A DNA stretch of 64,000 bases from Bacteroidales bacterium (GCA_017449065.1 JAFSKF010000052.1:1-64000); one strand, 5' to 3'; positions 56,031-64,000 are shown, counted from the first letter of the stretch. The notes: a model not told the origin generated them from the letters alone. Translations and numbers: made by a program.

Positions 56031-56693
56031 TTATTCGACAATCAGCCCGTCCTTGATATGAATCAGGCGGTCGGTCTGATCAGCAATGTCTTTTTCGTGG
56101 GTGACGATAATCACCGTCTTACGCTGTTCGCGGTTCACCTTCTTCAAGAGGTCCATCACCTCTTGCGTCGTCTTGCTGTCGAGGGCTCCTGTCGGTTCGT
56201 CAGCGAGGATGATTTTAGGCTGTGCAATCAGGGCTCTGGCGATTGCCACTCGCTGTTTTTGTCCGCCCGACATTTCGCTCGGATAATGATCAGCCCAATC
56301 TTTCAGGCCCATCATGTCGAGGTACTCCAACGCCAGTTCGTTGCGTTTGCGGCGACCCACGCCCTGATAGTAGAGCGGCAACGCTACGTTCTCCATCGCG
56401 TTCTTGAACGTAATCAGATTAAACGACTGGAACACGAAACCGATCAGACGGTTACGGAGTTCAGCCGCACGCGTTTCGCTCAAATGGCGGATCAGCGTAC
56501 CGTTCAGGTGATAGGTTCCCTCGTCGTAGTCGTCGAGGATGCCCAGAATGTTGAGCAAGGTGGATTTTCCTGAGCCGGAAGCACCCATGATGCTCACCAG
56601 CTCGCCTTCACCGATGTGAAGGTCGATACCTTTCAGCACATGCAAAGGCGTGGCCGACTGGTAAGTCTTCTGAATTCCTTTCAATTCAATCAT
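56031..56693 (-). CDS. ABC transporter ATP-binding protein (MacB/LolD type)
   Basis: The 220-residue product is one nucleotide-binding domain with Walker A (GASGSGKST), Q-loop (FVFQSFNLI), ABC signature ([14 protein letters not shown]), Walker B ([12 protein letters not shown]) and H-loop (VIIVTHEKD). It is the first gene of the leftward efflux operon and energises the two permeases. Confidence 0.96.
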   Translation of the reverse strand: MIELKGIQKTYQSATPLHVLKGIDLHIGEGELVSIMGASGSGKSTLLNILGILDDYDEGTYHLNGTLIRHLSETRAAELRNRLIGFVFQSFNLITFKNAMENVALPLYYQGVGRRKRNELALEYLDMMGLKDWADHYPSEMSGGQKQRVAIARALIAQPKIILADEPTGALDSKTTQEVMDLLKKVNREQRKTVIIVTHEKDIADQTDRLIHIKDGLIVE

Positions 56694-56748
56694 TGTGGTT
56701 TAGAGTTAATAGTTATAAAAAAGCCAGACGCTATAAAAATACTTCTTC

Positions 56749-56812
56749 AGTTAGGAAAAACTTTTTCCCCAGTTAGAAAAAAATTTTTCTCCAGTTAGGG
56801 AGCAAAAATCCC
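56749..56812. repeat. 22-bp tandem repeat (copy 2)
   Basis: Three units with the AGTTAG core at 56749, 56771 and 56793, an exact 22-bp period, and interleaved palindromic GGAAAAA/TTTTTCC tracts. The unit is the same as at 515-600. Both arrays lie between the 3' end of one leftward gene and the 5' end of the next. Confidence 0.65.
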
Positions 56813-57649
56813 TTATTCTTTCAGGCGAATTCCCGTTGCTTCAAGTTCGATTCTCTGTTGCTTGTAAAGAGCACCGACTGCTTTCTTGAAATTCTTCTTC
56901 GACATTTGCAAAATTTCGCTGATTTCTTCCGGATCGCTCTTGTCGGTAAGACCCAGGAAACCGCCATGCAGATGCAAGGCTCGCAACAGAACCGCTTCGG
57001 TCGATTCGATGACATTACGATACCCCATCGGTTGCAAGGAAAGGTCGATCTTCTCGTCGTCCCTCACTTCCCTGACCCAAGCCCGCAAGCGTTCACCGAC
57101 ATGAATGGGCCGGAAAATCTGATTCTTGTAGATCAAGCCGGTGTGAGCATGATTGATAATAACCTTATATCCCAACGGCGTAGGTTTCCACACCAGAATC
57201 TCCACTTCCTCATTGGGTTCGTAGGGGGCAGGCACATTGTCGAGATACTTGTCCAAGCGTGCGGTTCCGGCAATACGGCCCGATACTTCATCTACATATA
57301 TATAAACAATGTATCGGTGCCCCTCCTCCAGCTCCTTGGGTTGCTCGCGATGCGGAATAAGCAGGTCCTTCGAAGTGCCCCAGTCGGCAAAGGCTCCCAC
57401 CTGATTGACTGCTCTCACTTCGAGCGATGCAAACTCGCCCACTTGGGCATAGGGGTGTTCCGTTGTGGCTATCAGACGCGCTTCGCTGTCCTGATAAACG
57501 AAGCATCGGATCTTGCTTCCCACTTCCGTACCGGCCGGCACATACTTGGCGGGCATCAGAATATCGACACCTTCGCCATCGGTGACATAAATGCCGAAAT
57601 CGACCTCACGAGCCACCTTCAGTTCGTTATATTTGCCTAATTGAATCAT
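56813..57649 (-). CDS. cvfB: CvfB-type S1-domain RNA-binding protein
   Basis: The 278-residue product has consecutive S1-like OB folds (FGIYVTDGEGVDILMPAKYV; NQVGAFADWGTSKDLLIPHR; NHAHTGLIYKNQIFRPIHVG) and a C-terminal winged helix (EISEILQMSKKNFKKAVGAL). CvfB proteins bind RNA and affect expression of varied genes. The gene overlaps the end of comB by four bases (ATGA), so the two are translationally coupled. Confidence 0.92.
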   Translation of the reverse strand: MIQLGKYNELKVAREVDFGIYVTDGEGVDILMPAKYVPAGTEVGSKIRCFVYQDSEARLIATTEHPYAQVGEFASLEVRAVNQVGAFADWGTSKDLLIPHREQPKELEEGHRYIVYIYVDEVSGRIAGTARLDKYLDNVPAPYEPNEEVEILVWKPTPLGYKVIINHAHTGLIYKNQIFRPIHVGERLRAWVREVRDDEKIDLSLQPMGYRNVIESTEAVLLRALHLHGGFLGLTDKSDPEEISEILQMSKKNFKKAVGALYKQQRIELEATGIRLKE

Positions 57650-58368
57650 AGATTTTCCTGTGGTATCACCAGTTTATCGACTTTTAACTCCGGAACGACC
57701 CCGAAAATCGATTTGCGCAAGCAGAAGTTCAAGTCGCTGCGGAAACCGTGATCGATCAGACGCTTGGCATGTTCACTCTGTATCAGAAAGCGTGAGAAAT
57801 CGCGGTTGGCTTGATGCAAAAGCGACTCGGCAATGCGGGCAACGTCGCTGGCCGACTCGAAGCCTTCTTCAGCAATCAAGGTTGAAACCAAAGCTCCGGC
57901 AAAAAGCGAATCTTCCAGACAAATGCGACCGTTCGAGCCGGAACATACCACCAGCACATCGCGATCCAGCTGCTGAATGCGCTTCACCAATGCCTGCAAG
58001 TTGACAAACGCTCCGATCAGCAACCGATAGCAGTTCTGTGCTCCCTTGATGGCTTTGGTTCCGTTGCTGGTAAGCATCACCAGCGACTGCTTGTTCACTC
58101 TTTTCACCGTATATTCGGAAGGCGAATTTCCGAAGTCGGCAAACTCATATTTCTCAGTATCGTGCTCAGCGCCCGTCAGATACCCCATCGCCTTATAGCT
58201 GATGGCTTCAGCTTCGGTAGCTACAGGAATAATAGAAACGGCACCATTGGCAAAAGCCGTACACATGGTGGTTGTGGCACGAAACACGTCGGTCACCACT
58301 ACTATACTGTCGCTAAATTCGTACTGATTTAGCAAGGCAGGCGTCAAGCAAATCTCTATTTTGTGCAT
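57646..58368 (-). CDS. comB: 2-phosphosulfolactate phosphatase (ComB family)
   Basis: The start at 58368 (product MHKIEICLTPALLNQ..., 240 residues) is chosen because the upstream in-frame ATG lies beyond the promoter. Motifs VVTDVFRATTTMCTAF, LVMLTSNGTKAI and VCSGSNGRICLEDSLFAGAL match the family. In methanogens the enzyme makes sulfolactate for coenzyme M; in Bacteroidetes the physiological substrate is uncertain, possibly sulfolipid precursors. Promoter: minus-strand TATCTTCG (58398-58391) with TTTG at 58422-58419, spacer 20 bp. Confidence 0.88.
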   Translation of the reverse strand: MHKIEICLTPALLNQYEFSDSIVVVTDVFRATTTMCTAFANGAVSIIPVATEAEAISYKAMGYLTGAEHDTEKYEFADFGNSPSEYTVKRVNKQSLVMLTSNGTKAIKGAQNCYRLLIGAFVNLQALVKRIQQLDRDVLVVCSGSNGRICLEDSLFAGALVSTLIAEEGFESASDVARIAESLLHQANRDFSRFLIQSEHAKRLIDHGFRSDLNFCLRKSIFGVVPELKVDKLVIPQENL

Positions 58369-58481
58369 TCTGATTTTCGATTTAGCGCTGCGAAGATAGC
58401 AATTTAATGTCAAATATCCAAATAAAACTGAAAAAAAACATTTTATGTCCGAAAAAATTACCGCTCTTATTTATTTTTGTC

Positions 58482-58489
58482 TATCTTTG
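58482..58489 (+). promoter_or_regulatory. -7 box of the thioredoxin promoter
   Basis: TATCTTTG is a perfect -7 match 30 bp before the ATG at 58520. It rules out the earlier in-frame ATG at 58445 as the start. Confidence 0.65.
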
Positions 58490-58519
58490 CAAAGAAATCA
58501 ACCAAACAACTGTTTTATT

Positions 58520-58834
58520 ATGGCAATGAAAATTACCGATCAGAATGCGCCTGAGTTGATCGCAGGTGAAAAGCTTGTAGTTATTGATTTCTGGGCACCT
58601 TGGTGCGGTCCTTGCCAGAGCCTCGCTCCTACCATCGAAGCTTTGGCTGAAAAGTACGAAGGCAAGGCTGTCATCGGAAAGTATAACGTCGATGAGGAAG
58701 AAAACCTTGCTATGGAATTCAGTATCCGAAACATCCCTACCCTGATTTTCCTGAAGAAGGGTCAGCCAGTGGGCAAGATTGTCGGTGCTGCCACGCAATC
58801 GACTATCGAAGCTGAAATCGAAAAGAATCTGTAA
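58520..58834 (+). CDS. trxA: thioredoxin
   Basis: The 104-residue product (MAMKITDQNAPELIAGEKLV...) has the active site WAPWCGPC and the cis-proline region RNIPTLIFLKKG. It reduces protein disulfides in the cytoplasm. It lacks a signal peptide. pgk starts 42 bp downstream on the same strand. Confidence 0.96.
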   Translation: MAMKITDQNAPELIAGEKLVVIDFWAPWCGPCQSLAPTIEALAEKYEGKAVIGKYNVDEEENLAMEFSIRNIPTLIFLKKGQPVGKIVGAATQSTIEAEIEKNL

Positions 58835-58876
58835 ATTTACAAACTTATATACAGTTAAAATAACAAACTAAGCATT

Positions 58877-60124
58877 ATGGAAATTAAGAATTATGACTTC
58901 AAAGGTAAGAAGGCCATCGTTCGTGTGGACTTCAATGTACCTCTTCAAGATGGTAAAATTACCGATGACACCCGTATTAGGGGCGCTCTGCCAACCCTCA
59001 AACTGATTTTGGAGAAGGGTGGCGCTCTCATCATCATGAGCCACATGGGCAAGCCAAAGGGCAAAGTGAAGGCTGAATTGAGCCTGAGCCAGATTGTAGA
59101 TGCTGTCAGCGCTGCTCTGGGTGTTCCGGTGAAGTTCGCTAAGGACTGTGCCAATGCTGATGCCGAGGTAGCTGCCTTGAAGCCAGGTGAGGCTCTGTTG
59201 CTCGAGAACCTCCGCTTCTATCCTGAAGAGGAAGGCAAGCCAGTAGGCATCGAGAAAGAGGATCCTGCATACGATGCTGCCAAGAAGGAAATGAAGGCTA
59301 AGCAGAAGGACTTCGCCAAGAAGCTTGCTTCCTACGCTGACTGCTACGTTATGGATGCCTTCGGTACCGCTCACCGCAAGCACGCATCAACCGCCGTTAT
59401 TGCTGATTACTTTGGTGCTGACGACAAGATGCTGGGTCTCTTGATGGAGAAAGAGGTGGCTGCCGTTGATGCTGTGCTCAACAACATCCAGCGTCCATTC
59501 GTCGCCATCATGGGTGGATCGAAGGTTTCTTCGAAGATCGGCATCATCGAGAACCTGCTCGGCAAAGTGGATCGCCTCATCCTTTGCGGCGGTATGACCT
59601 ATACCTTCGCTGCTGCTCACGGCGGTAAGGTCGGTAAATCTATTTGCGAAACCGATAAGTTCGATGTGGCTCTTGGCGTTGAGGAACTGGCTAAGAAGAA
59701 CGGCGTTGAACTCGTTATGGCTCCTGACGCTATCTGCGCAGAGGACTTCAACAACGATGCTCCTCAGAAGGTATTCCCAGCCAATGCTATTCCTGATTCT
59801 TGGGAAGGTCTGGATGCAGGTCCTGAGGCCCAGAAGAAATTCGCTGCTGCCATCAAGGGTGCCAAGACCATCCTCTGGAACGGTCCTGCCGGCGTATTCG
59901 AGTTCGACAACTTCTGCAGTGGTTCACGTGCTATCGGTAATGCTGTAGCTGAGGCTACTGCTGAAGGCGCTTTCTCTCTGATTGGTGGTGGTGACTCTGT
60001 AGCTTGTGTCAACAAGTTCGGTTTGGCCGATAAGGTCAGCTACATCTCTACCGGTGGTGGCGCTCTGCTCGAAGCCATCGAAGGCAAGGTTCTCCCAGGC
60101 GTTGCTGCCATCAAGGGCGAATAA
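58877..60124 (+). CDS. pgk: phosphoglycerate kinase
   Basis: The 415-residue product has the N-terminal substrate-binding [12 protein letters not shown], the central [12 protein letters not shown] and [20 protein letters not shown], and the C-terminal nucleotide motif [16 protein letters not shown]. It makes ATP from 1,3-bisphosphoglycerate in glycolysis. Length and motifs are normal; codon use is biased as expected for high expression. Confidence 0.97.
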   Translation: MEIKNYDFKGKKAIVRVDFNVPLQDGKITDDTRIRGALPTLKLILEKGGALIIMSHMGKPKGKVKAELSLSQIVDAVSAALGVPVKFAKDCANADAEVAALKPGEALLLENLRFYPEEEGKPVGIEKEDPAYDAAKKEMKAKQKDFAKKLASYADCYVMDAFGTAHRKHASTAVIADYFGADDKMLGLLMEKEVAAVDAVLNNIQRPFVAIMGGSKVSSKIGIIENLLGKVDRLILCGGMTYTFAAAHGGKVGKSICETDKFDVALGVEELAKKNGVELVMAPDAICAEDFNNDAPQKVFPANAIPDSWEGLDAGPEAQKKFAAAIKGAKTILWNGPAGVFEFDNFCSGSRAIGNAVAEATAEGAFSLIGGGDSVACVNKFGLADKVSYISTGGGALLEAIEGKVLPGVAAIKGE

Positions 60125-60140
60125 GATATAAGTCTTTAAT

Positions 60141-60178
60141 ACAAAAAAGCTGTGGCAACCTTGTCACAGCTTTTTTGT
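60141..60178. terminator. bidirectional terminator between pgk and the Fur-family gene
   Basis: ACAAAAAAGCTGTG and CACAGCTTTTTTGT pair perfectly around GCAACCTTGT, with U-tracts in both directions. Confidence 0.9.
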
Positions 60179-60180
60179 AT

Positions 60181-60621
60181 TTATCTCTCATGATTGTGGC
60201 AAACACATGCCGCCCGATGCCCATTGACCGTTTTGTGAGCACAACCGGCACAAACACCTTGTATAATATAAGTAATGTGCTGCACTTCGAAACCTTCGGG
60301 AACATGAACCTCCGGAATCACTTCGTCTTCGAGACAAATGGTTTTGCCACAGACGGTGCACGACAGATGAACATGCTGGTTCTGGTGAATACAATATTTC
60401 TGCTGTCCGCTCCCATCGTCAAGAACGTGCAGCAAATCATTTTCGACAAAAAGCGACAAAGCACGGAATAAGGTGCTGCGATCGACGGTTGGTAGCAAGC
60501 CCTCCAAATCGGAAAGGGCAAAGGCAAAGTCCAGTTTCGACAAAGTGCGCCACACCAAAACACGAATAGCCGTGGGTCGGACCCCATGCTGACGGAAAAG
60601 AAGTTCTATGCTATCGTTCAT
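60181..60621 (-). CDS. Fur-family metal-responsive regulator
   Basis: Starting at the ATG at 60621 the product is 146 residues (MNDSIELLFRQHGVRPTAIR...). An N-terminal winged helix (LPTVDRSTLFRALSLFVEND) is followed by the dimer/metal domain with QNQHVHLSCTVCGKTICLED and CAGCAHKTVNGH, whose two CxxC pairs form the structural zinc site. A further His/Cys-rich end (CVCHNHER) could bind another metal. Whether it senses iron, zinc or peroxide cannot be told. Frame extension to 60675 would cross the promoter. Confidence 0.88.
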   Translation of the reverse strand: MNDSIELLFRQHGVRPTAIRVLVWRTLSKLDFAFALSDLEGLLPTVDRSTLFRALSLFVENDLLHVLDDGSGQQKYCIHQNQHVHLSCTVCGKTICLEDEVIPEVHVPEGFEVQHITYIIQGVCAGCAHKTVNGHRAACVCHNHER

Positions 60622-60644
60622 CGATCCATTTATTTTTTCGTGAG

Positions 60645-60676
60645 CAAAGTTAACATTTTTCCCTAATAATTCCAAA
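60645..60676 (-). promoter_or_regulatory. promoter of the Fur-family gene
   Basis: Minus-strand TAACTTTG (60652-60645) and TTTG (60676-60673), spacer 20 bp. It is divergent from the kinase promoter 37 bp away. Confidence 0.75.
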
Positions 60677-60712
60677 TGATAACGGAAGAAAACCTACATT
60701 TCGAGTATAAAA

Positions 60713-60744
60713 TTTGGAGAAATGCGAAAAAGAGAGTAACTTTG
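60713..60744 (+). promoter_or_regulatory. promoter of the pyridoxamine kinase gene
   Basis: TTTG at 60713-60716 and TAACTTTG at 60737-60744, spacer 20 bp; the ATG at 60753 follows after eight bases, so the leader is a few nucleotides at most. Confidence 0.75.
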
Positions 60745-60752
60745 CGGCCGTT

Positions 60753-61583
60753 ATGGGTAAAAAAATTGCGATTATTAACGATATTTCCGGCTATGGGCGA
60801 TGCAGCACATCGGTCATTCTTCCCATTGTCAGCTATTTAGGCATACAAGGTTGTGCGCTGCCTACCGCTATTTTTTCGAACCACACCGGATTCCCCTCTT
60901 TCTTTTGCAAGGATTTTACCCAGTACATGACTGCCTACATGGCAGAATGGAAGAAACTGGATCTGCAGTTTGACGGTATTCTGACCGGTTTCTTAGGTTC
61001 GGAAAAACAGATTGCCATCGTAGAAGACTTCATCCGGCAGTTCCGGAACGAACACACGAAAGTGATCATCGACCCCGTGATGGGCGATAACGGCAAAATC
61101 TATTCTACCTACACAGACAAACTCTGTCAGAAGATGCGCAGGCTGGTAGCTTATGCTGACATCGTCACCCCGAACCTGACAGAAGCCTGTATTCTGACCA
61201 ATACCCCCTACAAAACTTACGGATGGACCCATGCTGAACTGAACCAGATGGTGCAGAAACTGCATGACATGGGTGCCAAGCAGCTGGTGATTACCGGCAT
61301 CCTAATGGGCAAGGATTCGGTAGGAAATGCAGTATCGGAAGAAGGTAAAATGACCATTTTCCAACGTCAGCGCGTAGTGGAGGAAACACGTTCGGGCACA
61401 GGCGACGTTTTTGCCGGCATTATCGGTGCTGATGCCATAAACGGCGTTGATTTTGCCACTTCGGTAAAAAGAGCAAGCCGCTTCGTTCGCCTGAGTCTGA
61501 TTGAAACCCTAAAAAGCGGAGAAACAGCTCGCAATACCGGTATCGATTTCGAAATGACGCTTTACAAGCTTAAAAGAAAATAG
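60753..61583 (+). CDS. pyridoxamine kinase (ribokinase-like)
   Basis: The start at 60753 gives 276 residues (MGKKIAIINDISGYGRCSTS...); an earlier in-frame ATG at 60714 lies inside the -33 box. Motifs: AIFSNHTGFPSFF (substrate lid), ILTGFLGSEKQ, IIDPVMGDNGK, IVTPNLTEACILT and ETRSGTGDVFAGII with the anion hole and catalytic Asp. It phosphorylates vitamin B6 vitamers towards pyridoxal phosphate. Confidence 0.92.
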   Translation: MGKKIAIINDISGYGRCSTSVILPIVSYLGIQGCALPTAIFSNHTGFPSFFCKDFTQYMTAYMAEWKKLDLQFDGILTGFLGSEKQIAIVEDFIRQFRNEHTKVIIDPVMGDNGKIYSTYTDKLCQKMRRLVAYADIVTPNLTEACILTNTPYKTYGWTHAELNQMVQKLHDMGAKQLVITGILMGKDSVGNAVSEEGKMTIFQRQRVVEETRSGTGDVFAGIIGADAINGVDFATSVKRASRFVRLSLIETLKSGETARNTGIDFEMTLYKLKRK

Positions 61584-61688
61584 AGAGGAATGAAGACACG
61601 TTCGACAGCCTCCTAAAACTGATTCAGGAGGCTGCTGACAAGGGTGAAGAAATCTGGATAGAGATTGGGTGACCCATGCAAGGTAACA

Positions 61689-61719
61689 CAAAAAAGCACT
61701 CTCCGCTTGGAGAGTGCTT
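61689..61719 (-). terminator. terminator of the Cys-rich lipoprotein gene
   Basis: AAGCACTCTCC (61694-61704) and GGAGAGTGCTT (61709-61719) pair perfectly around GCTT; on the minus strand a U-tract follows. The region 61584-61688 between the kinase and this terminator holds only a second hairpin (CAGCCTCC with GGAGGCTG, 61608-61635) and no gene that I can support. Confidence 0.8.
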
Positions 61720-61743
61720 AATCGTGATTGCTGTAAAAGCAAT

Positions 61744-61976
61744 TTATTTGTTGCAAGCAGCAGAATCAGCACAGCATGCAGCGCAAGAATCGCAAGCAGC
61801 AGAATCAGCGCAACAAGCGGCAGAATCAGCACAACAAGCAGCGGTGTCGTTAGCAGCGCAGCAATTTTCAACAGCCTCAGCAGGAGCCTCAGTATTCTTT
61901 GAACCACACAAGCTACCATGCAAACACTAACCATTGCTGTCATCATTACGACAGCCATAATACGAAGAGCCTTCAT
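61744..61976 (-). pseudogene. small Cys-rich lipoprotein, frameshifted at the lipobox
   Basis: The reading frame from the ATG at 61976 gives a lipoprotein signal (MKALRIMAVVMMTAMVSVCM followed by VAC). Immediately after the lipobox Cys the frame is off by two bases; in the other frame the sequence continues GSKNTEAPAEAVENCC and then a repeated cysteine tract (CCADSAACCADSAACDSCAA and on to CNK, stop at 61744-61746). The slip coincides with a TGTGTG run (61905-61910, CACACA on plus); removing one GT restores a 77-codon gene. Promoter (minus-strand TAACTTTG at 62031-62024) and terminator look intact. Cys-rich tails of this kind could bind metal. It may be a real mutation, slippage variation or a sequencing error. 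Confidence 0.7.
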
Positions 61977-62023
61977 AACACAAAAAGTATAAATTGTTAA
62001 TAATAATGTTTTTATTTCGGGCG

Positions 62024-62057
62024 CAAAGTTACGAAGTTTCGCAATCGATAAAACAAA
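62024..62057 (-). promoter_or_regulatory. promoter of the Cys-rich lipoprotein gene
   Basis: Minus-strand TAACTTTG (62031-62024) with TTTG at 62057-62054; the spacer is 22 bp, slightly long. Confidence 0.55.
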
Positions 62058-62142
62058 TTAAAACAATTTTCTTAAAAATACTTAAATATGCAGGACTTTA
62101 TGCCTATAAAATGCATTGCGCAGTTGACAAATTTGCACCGGC

Positions 62143-62799
62143 TTAATAGCGGACATCCGGAATTTTCCGCATCGTTCCGCGGGGAACAATCTTAATCTGA
62201 TCCTCCTTGATGGTGAGAGCAACCGCCAGATTGTCAGTGAGTCGCAACTGGAACAAGGCATTGCCTCTATCCCGAACTACTTCGCCTACAAATCCCTCGT
62301 AAGGACCGCTGAGAATCTGTACCGTATCTCCTACTGAAGGTGTCACCAACGAGATGTCGGTTTCATGCTCGACAATCGTCCGGAACTGCACCATGACCTC
62401 ATCATCGATGGCAGCCGGTTCCTTTTTGTCCTTATTATAAAGGAAAGCATTCACATAGTCGGCAATATACAAGCGACGGCGTTCCTCCAGACGGATGCGG
62501 ACAAAAATAATGCCCGGAGTCAGCACAACCGGAACAATACGCGTTCTGTCCGACCATTTGTGCTTCTCTTCGCGAATAGGCACATAGGCTTCGATGGGAG
62601 GATCGAGTTTGGCTAAAGCCCGGTTGGCCCTTCCCCGTTGCGTCCGGGCGTATGGATCGGGCACGCCGGTATAGGCCTCCAACAACTGACGTTCGTGCAA
62701 AGGCGTGACATATATGGCATACCAATGCAGTTCCTTCTGCCGCCTTTCGCGCAAGATCCGTGCCTTTTCACTATCCGGCAACTCACTGATTGTTTTCAT
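62143..62799 (-). CDS. UpxY-like transcription antiterminator (NusG paralogue)
   Basis: From the ATG at 62799 the product is 218 residues (MKTISELPDSEKARIL...). ELHWYAIYVTPLHERQLLEA is the NusG N-terminal domain start, VPVVLTPGIIFVRIRLEERR its core, and VGDTVQILSGPYEGFVGEVV the C-terminal KOW motif. Such NusG paralogues associate with RNA polymerase and allow it to read through long polysaccharide operons in Bacteroides. It lies 11 bp after a glycosyltransferase gene instead of heading an operon, and it is 11 kb beyond the glycan locus in this window. Confidence 0.85.
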   Translation of the reverse strand: MKTISELPDSEKARILRERRQKELHWYAIYVTPLHERQLLEAYTGVPDPYARTQRGRANRALAKLDPPIEAYVPIREEKHKWSDRTRIVPVVLTPGIIFVRIRLEERRRLYIADYVNAFLYNKDKKEPAAIDDEVMVQFRTIVEHETDISLVTPSVGDTVQILSGPYEGFVGEVVRDRGNALFQLRLTDNLAVALTIKEDQIKIVPRGTMRKIPDVRY

Positions 62800-62810
62800 G
62801 CTTCTCCGTT

Positions 62811-63940
62811 TTATTGTATCAGCGATATAATGGCATGGGCCATCGTATCCCAACCGTACTTCTTCTTCTCTTCTTTGATTCCTGCCGCAAATACTTCCTT
62901 ATGGGGATCTTTTGCAAAATCAGCAAGAGCAGCAGCTATGGCATCCACATGGGGTTCGACGGCATAGCCCACTTTCCCATCCGGGACAATCTCGGGCAAT
63001 CCGCCCACGCGGGTCACCAGCATCGGTTTCTCGAAATGATAGGCAATCTGCGATACGCCCGATTGGGTGGCACTCTTGTAGGTCTGCATAATGAGTTCTG
63101 CTGCTGAGAAATAGTAGCGAACCTCATGGTCGGGCACAAACTGCGTCTTCCAGATGATTGCCTCCTCAACGCCCAATTCCTGCGCTAAGGCATGATAGCG
63201 TTCCCGGCCGCTATAGAACTCGCCGGCTACTATCAGCTTGCATCCGTGTGCATCGAGGACATCCTTTGCCTTGGCATAGGCTTCGATCAGCCAATCCAGA
63301 CCTTTGTAATCGCGAATCAGACCGAAAAACATCAGGTAGCGATATTGCGGATCGAGCCCTAAGTAGCGGCAGGCTTCCTCATGGCTGACCGGTTCCCCGA
63401 AACTGTCGTACAACGGATGGGGCGACGCGACGGTTGGCATCCCGGGCACGAACTTATGCACATCGTCGCACACATTCTGCGAAAGCGCCGTCACGCCATC
63501 CACCGAATGGACCAGATACTTCGACAGGAACATATCGCCCAAACGCTTTTCGTGCGGAATGAAATTGTGGCAGAGCACCACCACTTTCGTCTTCCCGTTG
63601 CGACGGGCAATGCGAGCCGTCGTTCCCATACAAGGTGCCATGAAAGGAATCCAATAGGCAAATACCACCAGATCGGGCGCTTCTTTGCGGATGCGTCGTC
63701 CCAAACTGAACCAGGTGAACGGATTGACCGACGACAGTTTCCGTTCGATCTGCAAATCTGCCGGAGCAGGCTCTGAACTGTATTGGGTCTCGCCCGGGAA
63801 CAGCAGGCTCGGATACTGAAGCGTGAACGTATAGAGTTTGACCTGATGACCCTGTGCCATAAACTCCCGTGCCAGACGCTCCGAAAGACGGCAATTCCGC
63901 CGCGATAGGGCCAGGCGGTACCCACAATGGTTATATTCAT
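62811..63940 (-). CDS. glycosyltransferase, family 4, with an apparent N-terminal frameshift
   Basis: The main frame (62811-63860) encodes 349 residues of a GT-B enzyme with VVLCHNFIPHEKR, MFFGLIRDYKGLDWLIEAYA, LIVAGEFYSGRERYHAL and the acceptor/donor region VTRVGGLPEIVPDGKVGYAV. Its natural N-terminus (MNITIVGTAWPYRGGIAVF) lies upstream at 63940 in a different frame; adding one T at the AAA run 63884-63886 (plus strand) joins them as ...GIAVF-SERLAREFMAQGHQ. A single-base deletion or an assembly error is the simplest reading. If real, translation could restart at the ATG at 63860. The gene probably acts in cell-surface glycan synthesis. Confidence 0.8.
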
Positions 63941-64000
63941 GATTGCAGATCGGAATTAGCAGGACGTTTCACCCAATCGTAAATACCCTTTATGAGACAG
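63937..64000 (-). CDS. C-terminal end of an upstream gene, cut by window edge
   Basis: An open frame enters from the right edge and ends with ...IKGIYDWVKRPANSDLQS and a TGA that overlaps the glycosyltransferase ATG as ATGA. Twenty codons are too few to name the family; the coupling suggests another gene of the same glycosylation operon. Confidence 0.5.
   Translation of the reverse strand, partial: CLIKGIYDWVKRPANSDLQS

Noticed and set aside
61584-61674. Short frame KIERNEDTFDSLLKL... after the kinase gene
   Set aside because: It has no start codon after its upstream stop and is about 30 codons long; it may be an old gene remnant, but nothing supports it.
61676-61930. Plus-strand frame rich in AAESAQQ repeats
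   Set aside because: It is the reverse-complement shadow of the cysteine tract of the lipoprotein on the minus strand, which has the signal peptide, promoter and terminator.

Overview
This window is a chromosomal segment of a Bacteroidota bacterium of the order Bacteroidales, probably near Prevotellaceae. The evidence is two SusC/SusD pairs, secreted proteins with type IX secretion (T9SS) C-terminal tails, a UpxY-type antiterminator, and many promoters of the Bacteroidetes form (-33 TTTG, about 20 bp, -7 TAnnTTTG). No rRNA, phage, IS transposase or CRISPR array is visible. Two probable frameshifts near the right edge (61.7-62.0 kb and 63.9 kb) may be biological or may be assembly errors.

Layout. 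1-9.4 kb: a truncated secreted protein, a T9SS-type surface protein, a very large rhamnogalacturonan lyase (PL11) with autotransporter-type beta-strand repeats and a T9SS tail, and a pair of iron-sulfur proteins. 9.4-26.7 kb: one tight seven-gene leftward operon, FAS1 lipoprotein > SusC > SusD > FAS1 > FAS1 > SusC > SusD, with no enzyme inside it. The PL11 gene, its neighbour and the seven-gene operon each carry upstream a direct repeat TCCAT-N17-TCCAT at comparable distance from the promoter, suggesting one regulon. 27-30 kb: thioesterase, dprA, a membrane-bound AraC-like regulator and tRNA-Arg(ACG). 30.1-40.3 kb: housekeeping genes (HAD phosphatase, esterase, pgi, gpsA, lysS, Crp-like regulator, L-cysteine desulfidase, radA). 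40.6-42.4 kb: a GH43 glycosidase.

42.4-51 kb: a surface-glycan locus (AAC(3)-like acetyltransferase, Wzx flippase, Wzy polymerase, a chimeric DUF4886 fragment, two glycosyltransferases, a hexapeptide acetyltransferase and a WecA-type initiating transferase). Its only recognisable promoter lies between perfect 20-bp inverted repeats 147 bp apart, the architecture of the phase-variable capsule promoters of Bacteroides fragilis; as given, the promoter points into the operon (ON).

51-56.7 kb: an ABC/MacAB-TolC-like efflux operon. 56.8-61.6 kb: cvfB, comB, trxA, pgk, a Fur-family regulator and pyridoxamine kinase. 61.7-64 kb: a frameshifted Cys-rich lipoprotein, a UpxY-like antiterminator, a frameshifted GT4 glycosyltransferase and the tail of another gene.

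Several intergenic repeat families are present: a roughly 108-bp fold-back element in two inverted copies (33.75 and 40.51 kb), a 22-bp tandem repeat in two gaps (0.5 and 56.75 kb), and a 41-bp tandem repeat followed by inverted copies (9.1-9.3 kb).
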